Made by a program: the position numbers and the translations under genes
Source of the DNA: Tsukamurella sputi
GTDB taxonomy: Bacteria; Actinomycetota; Actinomycetes; Mycobacteriales; Mycobacteriaceae
Length of the DNA: 64,000 nucleotides
Reading direction: 5' to 3'
Assembly: GCF_007858445.1 (NCBI RefSeq)
Contig: NZ_VIGV01000011.1
Span: 1 to 64,000 of the forward strand
Shown here: positions 1-16,733 of the stretch, one piece after another
Layout: each line of letters opens with the position of its first letter
Numbering within the stretch: the stretch's first letter is position 1
Notes under the pieces: generated by a model
The model's input: only the letters and a program-made list of their open reading frames with translations
Told to the model about the DNA's origin: nothing
Databases searched by the model: none

Positions 1-22
1 ACCGCACCTTCGCAGGCCGTTC

Positions 23-51
23 ATGCTACCCTAAACAAGTCAACCAGTCAA
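23..51 (-). promoter_or_regulatory. rRNA operon promoter P3 (proximal)
   Basis: The -35 is TTGACT (46-51), the spacer exactly 17 nt and the -10 TAGCAT (23-28). Only about 20 nt of the transcript lie inside the window. The 16S gene would follow on the minus strand beyond position 1. Confidence 0.65.
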
Positions 52-68
52 ACTCACTGGCCTCACCC

Positions 69-249
69 GCTCGGAGCAACCGTTCAAGCTTAGCAGATCG
101 GATTTCCGTGTGCAACTCGCTCTCGCGAGCCGCTCCCGGAAGCACTCTGAACCGCTCAACCGCACGCTCGAACCCTCTCGATGATGTGACACCGTCGAAA
201 GTAGGTCTCCGCGCTGTGGCCAGCTGCTCGGAGCAACCGTTCCAGCTTA
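69..249 (-). repeat. duplicated promoter/leader block
   Basis: Two 24-nt copies (69-92 and 226-249) differ at one position. Each starts at the -10 TAAGCT of a promoter and runs through the early transcribed GGTTGCTCCGAGC motif. The copies are 157 nt apart, which suggests that a promoter plus leader unit was duplicated. The sequence between them shows no convincing gene. Confidence 0.75.
87..115 (-). promoter_or_regulatory. rRNA operon promoter P2
   Basis: The -35 is TTGCAC (110-115), the spacer 17 nt and the -10 TAAGCT (87-92), followed by the same GGTTGCTCCGAGC leader block as P1. Tandem promoters, each followed by this block, are the arrangement known from mycobacterial rrn operons. Confidence 0.7.
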
Positions 250-273
250 TATCGGAGTCGATCTCGGTGTCAA
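244..273 (-). promoter_or_regulatory. rRNA operon promoter P1
   Basis: The -35 is a consensus TTGACA (268-273) and the -10 is TAAGCT (244-249) with an 18-nt spacer; an overlapping TATAAG (246-251) would give 16 nt. From the -10 onward the sequence repeats that of P2 and carries GGTTGCTCCGAGC, which resembles the conserved leader motif just after mycobacterial rrn promoters. Transcription runs leftward, away from tyrS. Confidence 0.75.
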
Positions 274-371
274 ACCGGGGCCGACTCCATGTTGTCAAAG
301 CTGTCTGCGTTTTTACCGTCTGACCTGGGCTTTTCGGCCCCGTCCTGGTCGGTGTCGCGCTGACTTCGAAT

Positions 372-400
372 AAGTTACGCACCGTGGAACGGAAGCACAA
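372..400 (-). promoter_or_regulatory. candidate upstream rRNA promoter (P0)
   Basis: Reading leftward, a -35-like TTGTGC (395-400) and a -10-like TAACTT (372-377) are separated by 17 nt. It is the outermost of four promoter-like units that all point off the left edge. Unlike the next two it is not followed by the GGTTGCTCCGAGC leader motif. Nearby are a 13-bp direct repeat CGCAGGTCAGCGC (404-416 and 436-448) and an inverted pair GTTACGC/GCGTAAC (374-380, 413-419). Confidence 0.4.
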
Positions 401-500
401 ATCCGCAGGTCAGCGCGTAACACATTGTTCATCTGCGCAGGTCAGCGCTTCGACGAGACTGAGGCGCCACCGAATCACACGTTTGTGACCTGCAGCACAA

Positions 501-532
501 AGGCCGCCCCGCGGAAAGCTGCGGAGCGGCCT
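501..532 (-). terminator. hairpin after tyrS
   Basis: Arms AGGCCGC (501-507) and GCGGCCT (526-532) enclose further pairing bases, 22 nt past the tyrS stop. There is no T-run. It would separate tyrS transcription from the rRNA promoters downstream. Confidence 0.5.
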
Positions 533-553
533 CAGTGGTCATGACCAGGTGTT

Positions 554-1822
554 TCAGGCGAATCGGGCGCCGGCGAAGTTCTTCTTGCCGCGTCGGAGCA
601 CCAGCCAGCGCCCGTGGAGCAGGTCCTCGGAGGTGGGTTCCCAATCCTCGGACTCCACCTTCACGTTGTTCGCGTAAGCACCGCCCTCCTTGACCGCGCG
701 CCGGGCAGCCCCCTTCGACTCGCACAGCCCGGACGCCGCGAGCAGATCGACGATCGAGCGCGGCTCGTCCTGCGCCACCTCGACGACCGATGCCTCCGTC
801 AGCGCGGCCGCGAGCGTGGGCTCCGGCAGATCCGCCAGTTCACCCCGGCCGAACAGCGCCTGCGAGGCGAGCTCGGCGGCCCGGGTGTGCTCTTCGCCGT
901 GCACCAGGGTCGTCATCTCTGCGGCGAGCCTCTTCTGGGCCGTCCGCTTATGGGGCGCGTCCGCCGTCTCGCGCTCGAGCTCCGCGATCTGCTCCCGGGT
1001 GAGGAAGGTGAACCAGCGCAGGTACCGGATGACGTCGGCATCGGCCGTGTTCACGAAGTACTGGTACCAGGCGTAGGGACTGGTCATCTCGGGATCGAGC
1101 CAGAGGGAGCCGCCGCCGGTGGACTTGCCGAACTTCTTCCCGTCCGACGACGTGACCAGTTGCGTGGTCAACGCGTGCACATGCCGGCCGTCGATCTTCC
1201 GGTTCAGGTCGACGCCCGCGACGATGTTGCCCCACTGGTCGGACCCGCCGATCTGCAGCGCCGTCTCGTACCGCCGCGCGAGCTCCACGTAGTCGTACGC
1301 CTGGAGCAGCATGTAACTGAACTCGGTGTAGCTGATCCCGTCCGACTCGAGTCGACGCTTGACGGTGTCGCGCGCGAGCATGACATTGATCGAGAAGTGC
1401 TTGCCCACGTCGCGCAGGAAGGTGGGCACGTTCATCTGCCCGTGCCAGTCGAGATTGTTCACCAGGATCGCGGCGTTGTCGCCGTCGAAGGAGACGAATC
1501 GCTGCAACTGGGTGTCAATCTTCGCGGCCCATTCGGCGACGGTGTCCACCGAGTTCATGACCCGCTCCCCCACGTCGCGCGGGTCCCCCACCTGCCCGGT
1601 CGCGCCGCCACCCAGGACGATCGGGCGGTGGCCCGCCTCCTGGAACCGACGCAGGGTCAGCAGCTGAACGAGATGCCCGGCGTGCAGCGAGGAGGCCGTC
1701 GGGTCGAACCCGGCATAGAGGGTGATCGGCCCCGCGGCGAGGCGCTCGCGGAGCGCCTCGATGTCGGTGGACTGCGCGATCAGGCCGCGCCAGGACAATT
1801 CCTCGAGGATGTCAGTGCTCAC
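554..1822 (-). CDS. tyrS: tyrosyl-tRNA synthetase
   Basis: Class I aminoacyl-tRNA synthetase that charges tRNA-Tyr in the cytosol; 422 aa, normal for bacterial TyrS. Seen: the HIGH-type motif HAGH at residues 47-50, the KMSKS-type loop KFGKS near residue 230, tyrosine-pocket segments ([24 protein letters not shown]) and a C-terminal S4-like RNA-binding region. The GTG start overlaps the last 11 nt of the preceding membrane-protein gene, so translation is probably coupled. No T-box or other leader can be seen because the gene lies inside an operon. It is the last gene of the backbone before the rRNA promoters. Confidence 0.97.
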   Translation of the reverse strand: MSTDILEELSWRGLIAQSTDIEALRERLAAGPITLYAGFDPTASSLHAGHLVQLLTLRRFQEAGHRPIVLGGGATGQVGDPRDVGERVMNSVDTVAEWAAKIDTQLQRFVSFDGDNAAILVNNLDWHGQMNVPTFLRDVGKHFSINVMLARDTVKRRLESDGISYTEFSYMLLQAYDYVELARRYETALQIGGSDQWGNIVAGVDLNRKIDGRHVHALTTQLVTSSDGKKFGKSTGGGSLWLDPEMTSPYAWYQYFVNTADADVIRYLRWFTFLTREQIAELERETADAPHKRTAQKRLAAEMTTLVHGEEHTRAAELASQALFGRGELADLPEPTLAAALTEASVVEVAQDEPRSIVDLLAASGLCESKGAARRAVKEGGAYANNVKVESEDWEPTSEDLLHGRWLVLRRGKKNFAGARFA

Positions 1823-3053
1823 GGGTCCATTGTGAACGAACCGCCGCCTCCCCGAGGTCGCCGCCCTGGAGTGCGGTCACCAGCAGCTCCCGGTCGGCCG
1901 CCCCGCCGCCGCGGGTGAACATCACGAGATCGCCGTGCACCAGCTGATTCACCAGCAGGTCCGCGACAGCGCTGGCGGCCGCGTCCCTGTCGGTCAACCC
2001 CGCGGCGCCCGATGCCGATGCGATCGCCACCAGGTCGCCGACCATGACCGCCACCGGTTCGTCCTCGTACTCCGGTGCGAGTTCGGCGATCACCGCCCCG
2101 CCGCGCACCGTCCATCGTGCACTGATCGCCCCCACGGTGCCGAAGCGATCGAACAGCCGCTCCCAGTCGTCGAACGGACCGCGCAGCCAGGCCGGCGCGG
2201 GCACGGAACCCCGGAGCAGGAGCGCGCCCGGCACCTCGGTCCGGAGGTAGCAGGTCAGGAGTTCCCGCACCTCGTCGGCGGTCGACGGTGCCGTCCGCGC
2301 CAGGTCCCACAACACGCGCGACCGGTCGACGATCGCGACCGTCCCGGCATCGTCTGCGACGCTCACCAGGTCACGCCGCTCCACGAACTCCAGATCGGCG
2401 AGCCCGTGCGGCAGGTCGAAGAAGGTCTGCGCCGCCGCGGCGGCGACCGGCGGAAGGTCGCGGAGCCAGGGATCGATCCGCAATCCGTGCACGCCGATGC
2501 CACCCGCCGCGAGCTCGGCGCGGGTCATGGCACGCAGGATGACGAACACCCCTGCTGCGACGACCACCGTCGCGACCAGCACCCCGACGCCGAAGACGGC
2601 GCCGGCCAACGACGCCAGCCACACCACCGCGGTGGCCGCCGCGGCCAGGAACAGCCCGATGGCGAGGGCTGCGGCGCCCTCGACCGGCATCTGCGCGCGG
2701 TGTGCGGCCCGCCGATGCCCCTCGAGTTCGTCCCGCGCCCGCACCGAGGCGGAGTCGAGTCGGCGCAGGTCGAGCAGGCCGACGATCGAGATTAGGCGCG
2801 CTTCGGCGGCGGTCGCGAGCGGTGTCGCCGACCGTGCACGCAGGATCGGCACCAGCGCCCACCCCGCCTCGATGAGGCCGGCGGTCGTCGCGGGGAAGGG
2901 CGCACCCACGATGGCGCGGGCAGCTTGCGTCTCGTCCGGATGGGCGAAGGCTCGGGCGTGGACGGCGTTGAGGCCGCGGTCACGGGTGAGATCGTCGGAG
3001 GCGTTCACGCCGCAAGTCCACCCGGTCGCGCTTGCTCCGTGGTTGGCATCCAC
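1812..3053 (-). CDS. hypothetical protein with two membrane segments
   Basis: A 413-aa protein of unknown function. It has a charged, alanine-rich N-terminus, two adjacent hydrophobic stretches (about residues 127-148 and 152-174), and a soluble C-terminal half of some 230 residues containing three tryptophan-rich patches ([25 protein letters not shown]). There is no lipobox or recognisable catalytic motif. The GTG start lies 13 nt after the mpg stop, and the 3' end overlaps tyrS by 11 nt, so it is cotranscribed with both. A similar membrane protein between mpg and tyrS is plausible in relatives, but I cannot name a family. Confidence 0.8.
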   Translation of the reverse strand: MDANHGASATGWTCGVNASDDLTRDRGLNAVHARAFAHPDETQAARAIVGAPFPATTAGLIEAGWALVPILRARSATPLATAAEARLISIVGLLDLRRLDSASVRARDELEGHRRAAHRAQMPVEGAAALAIGLFLAAAATAVVWLASLAGAVFGVGVLVATVVVAAGVFVILRAMTRAELAAGGIGVHGLRIDPWLRDLPPVAAAAAQTFFDLPHGLADLEFVERRDLVSVADDAGTVAIVDRSRVLWDLARTAPSTADEVRELLTCYLRTEVPGALLLRGSVPAPAWLRGPFDDWERLFDRFGTVGAISARWTVRGGAVIAELAPEYEDEPVAVMVGDLVAIASASGAAGLTDRDAAASAVADLLVNQLVHGDLVMFTRGGGAADRELLVTALQGGDLGEAAVRSQWTREH

Positions 3054-3066
3054 CTGGAGCGATGGG

Positions 3067-3651
3067 TCAGCGGCTCACCGCCGGGTGTCCGTCCAGCCAC
3101 AGGCGCCACGACAGCTCGACCGCCTTGCTGATCCCGATCCGGGGACCGGACGCGACCGGGCCCCGTCGGGCGGCGATCTCCAGGCGTACCGCGGAGTCCG
3201 GGGACAGGACGTCGATCCCCTTGTCCGCCACGGTGATCCCCAGCGCCTGCCCGAGTCGGCCGGGACCGGCGGCGAGGCGCGCATCGGGATCGCGGACGGC
3301 GCGGCGCTCACGCACGAGCTCGATCCCGGATTCGATGGCGGCTGCGCGCAGCAGGACGCCTCCGCCCTCGCCGTCGGGGCCGGCGGTGACGTTGACGCAC
3401 TGGTGGATGCCGTACGAGAGGTAGACGTACAGGTGGCCGGCGGGCCCGAACATCACCGCGTTGCGCGGCGTAGGCCCCGGATAGATGTGCGCGGCGGGAT
3501 CGGGCCAGGGTCCGTCCGCGGGAGAACCGTAGGCCTCGACCTCGACGATCCGGGCTCGGACCTCCCCCACCTCCAGGACGGAACCCAGCACGAGCCGTGC
3601 GGCCGCGAGGGGATGACCGGACAGGCGCTCCCGCGCCCGGCCGGGGGTCAC
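3067..3651 (-). CDS. mpg: 3-methyladenine DNA glycosylase (AAG/Mpg family)
   Basis: Base-excision repair glycosylase that removes alkylated purines; 194 aa, right for the AAG fold. Family segments seen: RIVEVEAYG, DPAAHIYPGPTPRNAVMFG, LYVYLSYGIHQCVNV, and the C-terminal GPRIGISKAVE with WRLW. The reading frame stays open far upstream, but homology begins only after the GTG at 3651. That GTG overlaps the stop of the Trm112-like gene (GTGA), which fixes the start and implies translational coupling. The gene sits next to tyrS as in M. tuberculosis. Confidence 0.93.
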   Translation of the reverse strand: MTPGRARERLSGHPLAAARLVLGSVLEVGEVRARIVEVEAYGSPADGPWPDPAAHIYPGPTPRNAVMFGPAGHLYVYLSYGIHQCVNVTAGPDGEGGGVLLRAAAIESGIELVRERRAVRDPDARLAAGPGRLGQALGITVADKGIDVLSPDSAVRLEIAARRGPVASGPRIGISKAVELSWRLWLDGHPAVSR

Positions 3652-3854
3652 TGCTCGGCGCGCGCCAGGATCGACTCGTGCTCCGCGTCGTCCACGTCGC
3701 GGGCCTCGCCGACGAGCAGCACCGGCAGACCGTCTTCGATCGGATAGGCGCGACGCAGGCGCGGGTTGTAGAACAGCTCGTCCGGCACGTACAACAGCGG
3801 CCCTTTGTCCTGCGGGCAGGCGAGGATCTTCAGCAGCGTCGCGTCGATGGCCAT
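3648..3854 (-). CDS. Trm112-like / UPF0434 small protein
   Basis: A 68-aa protein starting MAIDATLLKILACPQDKGPL, the signature of the Trm112/UPF0434 family. Eukaryotic Trm112 activates several methyltransferases; the bacterial role is less clear. Only one cysteine of the usual zinc-binding pair is present (ACPQDK), so metal binding may be lost. A -10-like TAGCAT (3861-3866) ends 6 nt before the ATG, predicting a leaderless mRNA. That hexamer overlaps the stop of the upstream dehydrogenase. The 3' end overlaps mpg by 4 nt. Confidence 0.85.
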   Translation of the reverse strand: MAIDATLLKILACPQDKGPLLYVPDELFYNPRLRRAYPIEDGLPVLLVGEARDVDDAEHESILARAEQ

Positions 3855-3863
3855 GGCGCCATG

Positions 3864-4937
3864 CTACCCAGCGGGGAGCCAGACCGGCTTGACCGCGGTG
3901 CCCTCGCGGGCCGCGGCCCACGCCTCGTCGAAGTCGGTGAAGGTGGTCACCAGCCGGTCGACGGGCAGCCGTCCGGCCGCGGCAGCGGCGGCGAGCTCCG
4001 GGAGGAACTCCGACGGTTCCGAGTCCCCCTCGATCACGCCGATCACGCGCAGGCCACGGGCCATGATCAGCATGACCGGGAGGTCCGCCGACGGAGCGCC
4101 GAGCCCGACCACCGCGAGTGTGCCCCGCGGGCGCAGGGCGAGGACCGCCTGGCTCAGGACGTCGGCGCGGGCCGTGGTGTCGACGGCGGCGTGGGCGCCG
4201 CCGCCGGTCGCCTCGATGACCCGCTGTGCGGCCTCCGGCCCCGCCTCGACCGCGTGAGTCGCGCCGAGCGACAGGGCGAGTTCTCGACGATCCTCGCGCG
4301 GGTCGACCGCCACGATCGTGGTCGCACCGGCGAGCTTCGCGCCCATGACGGCGGCGAGACCGACGGCGCCGGTCCCGAAGACCACGACGGACTCCCCCGG
4401 TCGGACCCTCAGCGCGCGGGTCACCGTGCCGACGCCCGTCTGCACGCTGCAACCGAGCGGCGCGGCCAGCTCGAAGGGCAGGTCACCGATGGGAATCGTG
4501 TTGCGGTCGGTCGCCAGTGCCAGGCCGGCGAAGCTCGACTGCCCGAAGAAGCCGCCGGTCACCGGGGTCTCGCCCGATCGGATTCCCGGCAGCCCCAGGT
4601 AGTTGCGGGTGATCGACTGCTCGCAGTAGCCGGGCGCGCCGGCCGCACAGAACTCGCAGGCGCCGCAGCTGTCGAAGGTGAGCGAGACCCGGTCGCCGAC
4701 GGCGAGGCCGCGGGCGTCGGGGCCGAGCGCCTCGACGACGCCGGCGCCCTCGTGGCCAAGGATCACCGGCAGTCCCTGCTCGGGCCACTGCGCGGCGAGA
4801 GTCAGATCGGTGTGGCAGACGCCGACGGCGTGGATGCGCACCAGCACCTGGTTGCCGGTCGGCGCGGGGAGGTCGATCTCCAGGGGCGACGGTGCCTCGC
4901 CGGGCGCGGTGACGACCCGCGCGAGAGTGCCCGTCAC
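3864..4937 (-). CDS. zinc-dependent alcohol dehydrogenase (medium-chain, aryl/benzyl-type)
   Basis: NAD(P)-dependent medium-chain dehydrogenase, 357 aa. Seen: catalytic-zinc residues in VCHTD and GHEGAG, the structural-zinc cluster with cysteines spaced CxxCxxCx7C (SCGACEFCAAGAPGYC), and a Rossmann motif VFGTGAVGLAAV near residue 190. The motifs resemble aryl-alcohol dehydrogenases (XylB group), but the substrate cannot be fixed. The GTG start overlaps the stop of the DUF4334 gene by 4 nt (GTGA), so the two form a coupled unit. Confidence 0.9.
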   Translation of the reverse strand: MTGTLARVVTAPGEAPSPLEIDLPAPTGNQVLVRIHAVGVCHTDLTLAAQWPEQGLPVILGHEGAGVVEALGPDARGLAVGDRVSLTFDSCGACEFCAAGAPGYCEQSITRNYLGLPGIRSGETPVTGGFFGQSSFAGLALATDRNTIPIGDLPFELAAPLGCSVQTGVGTVTRALRVRPGESVVVFGTGAVGLAAVMGAKLAGATTIVAVDPREDRRELALSLGATHAVEAGPEAAQRVIEATGGGAHAAVDTTARADVLSQAVLALRPRGTLAVVGLGAPSADLPVMLIMARGLRVIGVIEGDSEPSEFLPELAAAAAAGRLPVDRLVTTFTDFDEAWAAAREGTAVKPVWLPAG

Positions 4938-5425
4938 CGGTCCGCCAGACAGCCGCCGGACGACGCCGGGCTCGCGTCGCGTTCGAGGTAGAAGTAGAAG
5001 TACGGCGGGGCCAGCTTCTTCCCCGTCATGACGCCCATGACCGTGTCGTCATCGACCTTGACGAAGTGATCGATCACCGGCTGACCGTCGTAGACCATCG
5101 ACGCGGTCACCGTGCCGTCGACGTCGATCAGCCGCAGCGAGGCCTCGCCCTTGCCGAGCGCCACGTTCGAGAACTTCTCCCCCGCTTCGTCGAGGCACAC
5201 CAACGGCTGGACGTCGTTGGCGGACCGGAAGCTCTTGCCGTACCACCGCGCCTTGCCGAGCGCTCCGTCCATCGGGTGCCCCGAGGGCAGCTCGCCGCCG
5301 TGCCAGTCGCCGAGCATGAAGTCGATCGAGACGGGCTCGAGCTGCGCGAACAGCCCGGCGAGTTCGGTGGGTTCGGTGTGCTGCGGCTCGTCGATGAGCC
5401 CGCGGACGGTGCGCTCTGCGGTCAT
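4934..5425 (-). CDS. GXWXG/DUF4334 domain protein
   Basis: A 163-aa soluble protein with two recognisable parts: an N-terminal GXWXG-type segment (FMLGDWHGGELPSGHP, residues about 36-51) and a C-terminal DUF4334-type segment ending GVMTGKKLAPPYFYFYLERD. The family function is unknown; it often occurs in actinobacterial accessory metabolism. A -10-like TAACAT (5432-5437) lies 6 nt before the ATG, predicting a leaderless message. It is coupled to the downstream alcohol dehydrogenase and may help handle the same substrate (inference). Confidence 0.85.
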   Translation of the reverse strand: MTAERTVRGLIDEPQHTEPTELAGLFAQLEPVSIDFMLGDWHGGELPSGHPMDGALGKARWYGKSFRSANDVQPLVCLDEAGEKFSNVALGKGEASLRLIDVDGTVTASMVYDGQPVIDHFVKVDDDTVMGVMTGKKLAPPYFYFYLERDASPASSGGCLADR

Positions 5426-5467
5426 ACCGCGATGTTATCCGATGTTCTCCGAGGTCCGCGCCGAAAA

Positions 5468-5483
5468 CGGGAACACGTTCCCG
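5468..5483. promoter_or_regulatory. palindrome CGGGAAC-AC-GTTCCCG
   Basis: Perfect 7-bp arms around AC, 43 nt upstream of the DUF4334 start. It sits between the divergent DUF4334 and ABC-exporter promoters and differs in sequence from the AATTCA/TGAATT sites nearby. It looks like an operator for a second regulator not in this window. Confidence 0.4.
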
Positions 5484-5489
5484 TCGCTC

Positions 5490-5519
5490 TTGACGCACCT
5501 CCGACTCGAGGCGCACAAT
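5490..5519 (+). promoter_or_regulatory. promoter of the ABC exporter operon
   Basis: TTGACG (5490-5495), an 18-nt spacer and CACAAT (5514-5519). The first TetR-type palindrome begins inside the -10 at 5517, so a bound repressor would block the polymerase. Confidence 0.5.
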
Positions 5520-5552
5520 TCACTCGTCGATGAATTCATCGCATAATGAATT
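5517..5552. promoter_or_regulatory. two overlapping operators AATTCA-N8-TGAATT
   Basis: Two 20-bp inverted repeats with identical arms lie at 5517-5536 and 5533-5552. They share a central AATT and are 16 bp apart centre to centre. They lie between the promoter -10 and the ribosome-binding site of the exporter operon, whose last gene encodes a TetR protein, so autoregulation is the simple reading. Confidence 0.75.
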
Positions 5553-5564
5553 ATTGGAGGCGCC

Positions 5565-6296
5565 ATGAACTGCGCGATCATCCTGTCCGGCCTGACCGTG
5601 GTGCGCTCGGGCGCCACGGTGCTGGACGGCCTCGACGCCGAGATCCCCGCCGGCGCCATCACCGGGCTCCTCGGTCCGTCCGGCTCCGGAAAGACCACGC
5701 TCATGCGTGTGATCGTCGGGGCCCAGCGGATCACCGGCGGCAGCGCGACCGTCCTGGACCGCCCCGCGGGCAGCCCCGACCTGCGCAGCCGCGTCGGATA
5801 CACGACGCAGTCGCCCGCCGTCTACGGCGACCTCACGGTCACCCAGAACGTCGAGTACTTCGCCGCGCTGTACCCCGCGCGCCGCGCCACGGCACGGGCC
5901 GACGTCATCGAGGCGATCGCCGCCGTCGGGCTGGAGGGCTTCGCCGATCGCCGGGCCGAGGCACTCTCGGGCGGGCAGCGCTCGCGGGTCAGCATCGCCT
6001 GCGCGCTGGTCGCCCACCCCGAACTCCTCATCCTCGACGAGCCGACCGTCGGCCTCGATCCCCTGCTCCGCGCCGAACTCTGGGAGCGGTTCGCCGCGAT
6101 GGCGGCCGACGGGACCACGCTGCTCGTCTCCAGTCACGTCATGGACGAGGCCGCGCACTGCGCGCGCCTGCTCCTGCTGCGCGAGGGGCGTCTCGTCGCC
6201 GCGCTCACCCCGCCGGAGCTGCTCTCGCGTACCGGCGCCCCCACCCTCGACGACGCCTTCCTGGCGCTGGTCCGCGAACAGGAGAGCGCCGCATGA
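5565..6296 (+). CDS. ABC transporter ATP-binding protein (ABC-2 type exporter)
   Basis: Energises a drug- or lipid-type exporter; 243 aa. Seen: Walker A GPSGSGKT (residues 37-44), a Q-loop around TTQSPAVYGDL, signature LSGGQRSRVSIA, Walker B LLILDEPTVGLD and the H-loop in SSHVMDEA. The ribosome-binding site GGAGG lies 4 nt before the ATG (5556-5560). The stop overlaps the permease ATG (ATGA). The operon is ATPase, permease, TetR, behind a double operator, a common plan for efflux induced by its own substrate. The substrate is unknown. Confidence 0.95.
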   Translation: MNCAIILSGLTVVRSGATVLDGLDAEIPAGAITGLLGPSGSGKTTLMRVIVGAQRITGGSATVLDRPAGSPDLRSRVGYTTQSPAVYGDLTVTQNVEYFAALYPARRATARADVIEAIAAVGLEGFADRRAEALSGGQRSRVSIACALVAHPELLILDEPTVGLDPLLRAELWERFAAMAADGTTLLVSSHVMDEAAHCARLLLLREGRLVAALTPPELLSRTGAPTLDDAFLALVREQESAA

Positions 6297-7047
6297 GCAC
6301 CGTCCTGAACCCGAGCATCACCCGCGCCACCGCGGTCCGCGTGCTCCGCCAGCTCCGTGCCGATCCGCGCACCATCGCCATGATCGTGGTCGTGCCGACG
6401 GCACTGCTGACGCTGATGTACTTCCTCTACCGCGACTCCCCCGGCGGTTCGGCACTGTTCAGCCGCATCGCCCTGGTCCTGCTGGGCGTCCTGCCCTTCG
6501 CCCTGATGTTCATCGTCACCTCGATCGCCATGCAGCGCGAGAGGGTCTCCGGCACGCTCGAGCGCCTGCTCACCACGCCGCTGGCCAAGGCCGATCTGCT
6601 GCTCGGCTACGCGATCGCCTTCTCGGCGGCGGCCACGGTGCAAGCAGTGGTCGCGACGACGGTGTCGGCGTACCTGCTCGGCATGGAGACCGCCGGCAGC
6701 GTCTGGCTGGTGGTACTGATCGCCGTCGTCGACGCCTGGCTGGGCGTGGCTCTAGGGCTGCTGTTCAGCGCCTTCGCCCGCACGGAGTTCCAGGCGGTGC
6801 AGTTCATGCCGGTCGTCGTGGTGCCGCAGATCTTCCTCTGCGGCCTGCTGGTGCCGCACGACGCGATGCCCGGCTGGCTGCAGGGCATCGCCGACGTCCT
6901 GCCCATGACCTACGCGGTGAAGGCGCTCCAGGACGTGGGGGCCCATGGTGCCGCGACCACCACCATGTGGACTTCGCTCGCTGTGGTCGCGGGCTTCGCG
7001 ATCGCCGCCCTGGCGCTGGCGGCCGCCACCCTGCCGCGCAAGGTCGC

Positions 7048-7051
<4 letters not shown>
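6293..7051 (+). CDS. ABC-2 type transporter permease
   Basis: A 252-aa membrane protein with about six hydrophobic segments and the ABC-2 features MQRERVSGTLERLLTTPL and QFMPVVVVPQIFLCGLLVP, typical of DrrB/NodJ-like permeases. It pairs with the ATPase whose stop it overlaps by 4 nt. Its own stop overlaps the GTG of the TetR gene (GTGA), so all three are translationally linked. One small ATPase and one permease imply an assembled complex with two copies of each. Confidence 0.93.
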
Positions 7052-13200
<6,149 letters not shown>

Positions 13201-13205
13201 GTCTG

Positions 13206-14119
13206 TCAGATCCAGGTCTCTGTCGAGGATTTCGGCGGGGTCACCATGGTGCCGATGCCCTTGCTCGTGAACAGTTCGAGGAGCACGGAGTGCGGCACCC
13301 GCCCGTCGATGACGTGCGCGGTGGGGACGCCCCCGCGCACGGCTCGCAGGCACGCCTCCATCTTGGGAACCATGCCGGAGTCGAGGCTCGGCAGCATGTC
13401 CGTCAGAGCATCCGTGTCGATCTCGGAGGTCAGCGAGGACCGGTCCGGCCAGTTCGTGTACAGCCCCTCGACATCGGTGAGGACCACCAGCTTCTCGGCC
13501 CCCAGCGCCTCCGCGAGCGCGGCGGCGGCGGTGTCGGCGTTGATGTTGTGCACCACCCCGTCGGCGTCCGGGGCGATGGTGGAGATGACGGGGATGCGTC
13601 CGGCGGCGATGAGATCGTTCACCGCGTCGGGGCTCACCTCCGTGACGTCGCCGACCAGCCCGATGTCGGTGGGGGCACCGTCGACCACGACCTCCCGCCG
13701 GGTGGCCGTGAACAGGTGCGCGTCCTCCCCCGACATGCCGACGGCGAACGGCCCGTAGGAGTTGATCAGCCCGACGAGCTCGCGTCCGACCTGCCCGAAC
13801 AGGACCATGCGGACCACGTCCATCACCTCGGGCGTGGTCACGCGGAAGCCGCCCTTGAACTCGCCCTCCATGCCGAGACGTTTCAGCATGGCGTTGATCT
13901 GCGGGCCGCCGCCGTGCACCACCACCGGATGCAGGCCGCAGGTGCGCAGGAAGACCATGTCCTGCGCGAACGAGCTCTTCAGCTCGTCGTCGACCATGGC
14001 GTTGCCGCCGTACTTGACCACGACCGTCTTGCCGTGGAAGTCCAGCAGCCACGGCAGCGCCTCGGCGAGGACCCCCGCCTTATCTAGAGGAGTGAGCTGC
14101 GGGGTCGATTCGGGGGCGC

Positions 14120-14123
<4 letters not shown>
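13206..14123 (-). CDS. argB: acetylglutamate kinase
   Basis: Phosphorylates N-acetylglutamate, the usual feedback-controlled step; 305 aa. Seen: the amino-acid-kinase start [28 protein letters not shown], and [20 protein letters not shown]. The ATG overlaps the argJ stop (ATGA). Confidence 0.97.
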
Positions 14124-16380
<2,257 letters not shown>

Positions 16381-16505
16381 CTATTCAGCCAGGGTGGCGA
16401 AAGACGCTTCCCGGCGTCCCACAGGCTGCGCCCAGCCGCTCTTCAGGCACCGTCGGCACTCTGGATACCGGTAACGAAACGCACCCCGTATCCGAAGGAC
16501 TTCAC

Positions 16506-16727
16506 ATGCGCAATGATCATCCGACCTCCCCCGACGCCCTCACGCAGCCCTTGTCCCTGCCGCGCCGCGAGCGCGGCCTCCGGGGCACCGTCAACCGCGT
16601 CCTCGACGGTTTCGCACCGCGCGTGGAGAACCGCGCGATGCTCGTGAAGATGGGGCGCGGCCGCCCCAGCCTGGTGGGTGATCACCGCCGCGGCAATCAC
16701 ATCACGCAGGCCTTCCACCTGGGCTGA
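16506..16727 (+). CDS. small hypothetical protein
   Basis: A 73-aa basic protein, not recognised. AAGGA lies 6 nt before the ATG, and codon third positions are strongly GC, as in neighbouring genes. It contains many arginines (RRERGLRG, MGRGRP, DHRRGNH) and no signal peptide or membrane segment. It is divergent from argC and ends 6 nt before the convergent enoyl-CoA hydratase stop. Confidence 0.55.
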   Translation: MRNDHPTSPDALTQPLSLPRRERGLRGTVNRVLDGFAPRVENRAMLVKMGRGRPSLVGDHRRGNHITQAFHLG

Positions 16728-16733
16728 CGCGCG

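Noticed and set aside
26-400. 124-codon frame in the left-edge region
   Set aside because: It runs across tandem promoter elements and has no homology or ribosome-binding site; the region reads as rRNA promoters.
614-1918. Long plus-strand open frame opposite tyrS
   Set aside because: Antisense shadow of tyrS in GC-rich DNA; low-complexity Arg/Pro/Gly sequence with no motif.
3652-4452. N-terminal extension of mpg by about 267 codons
   Set aside because: The extension is Arg/Gly-rich nonsense in the wrong frame of the dehydrogenase; the GTG coupled to the Trm112-like stop gives a normal family length.
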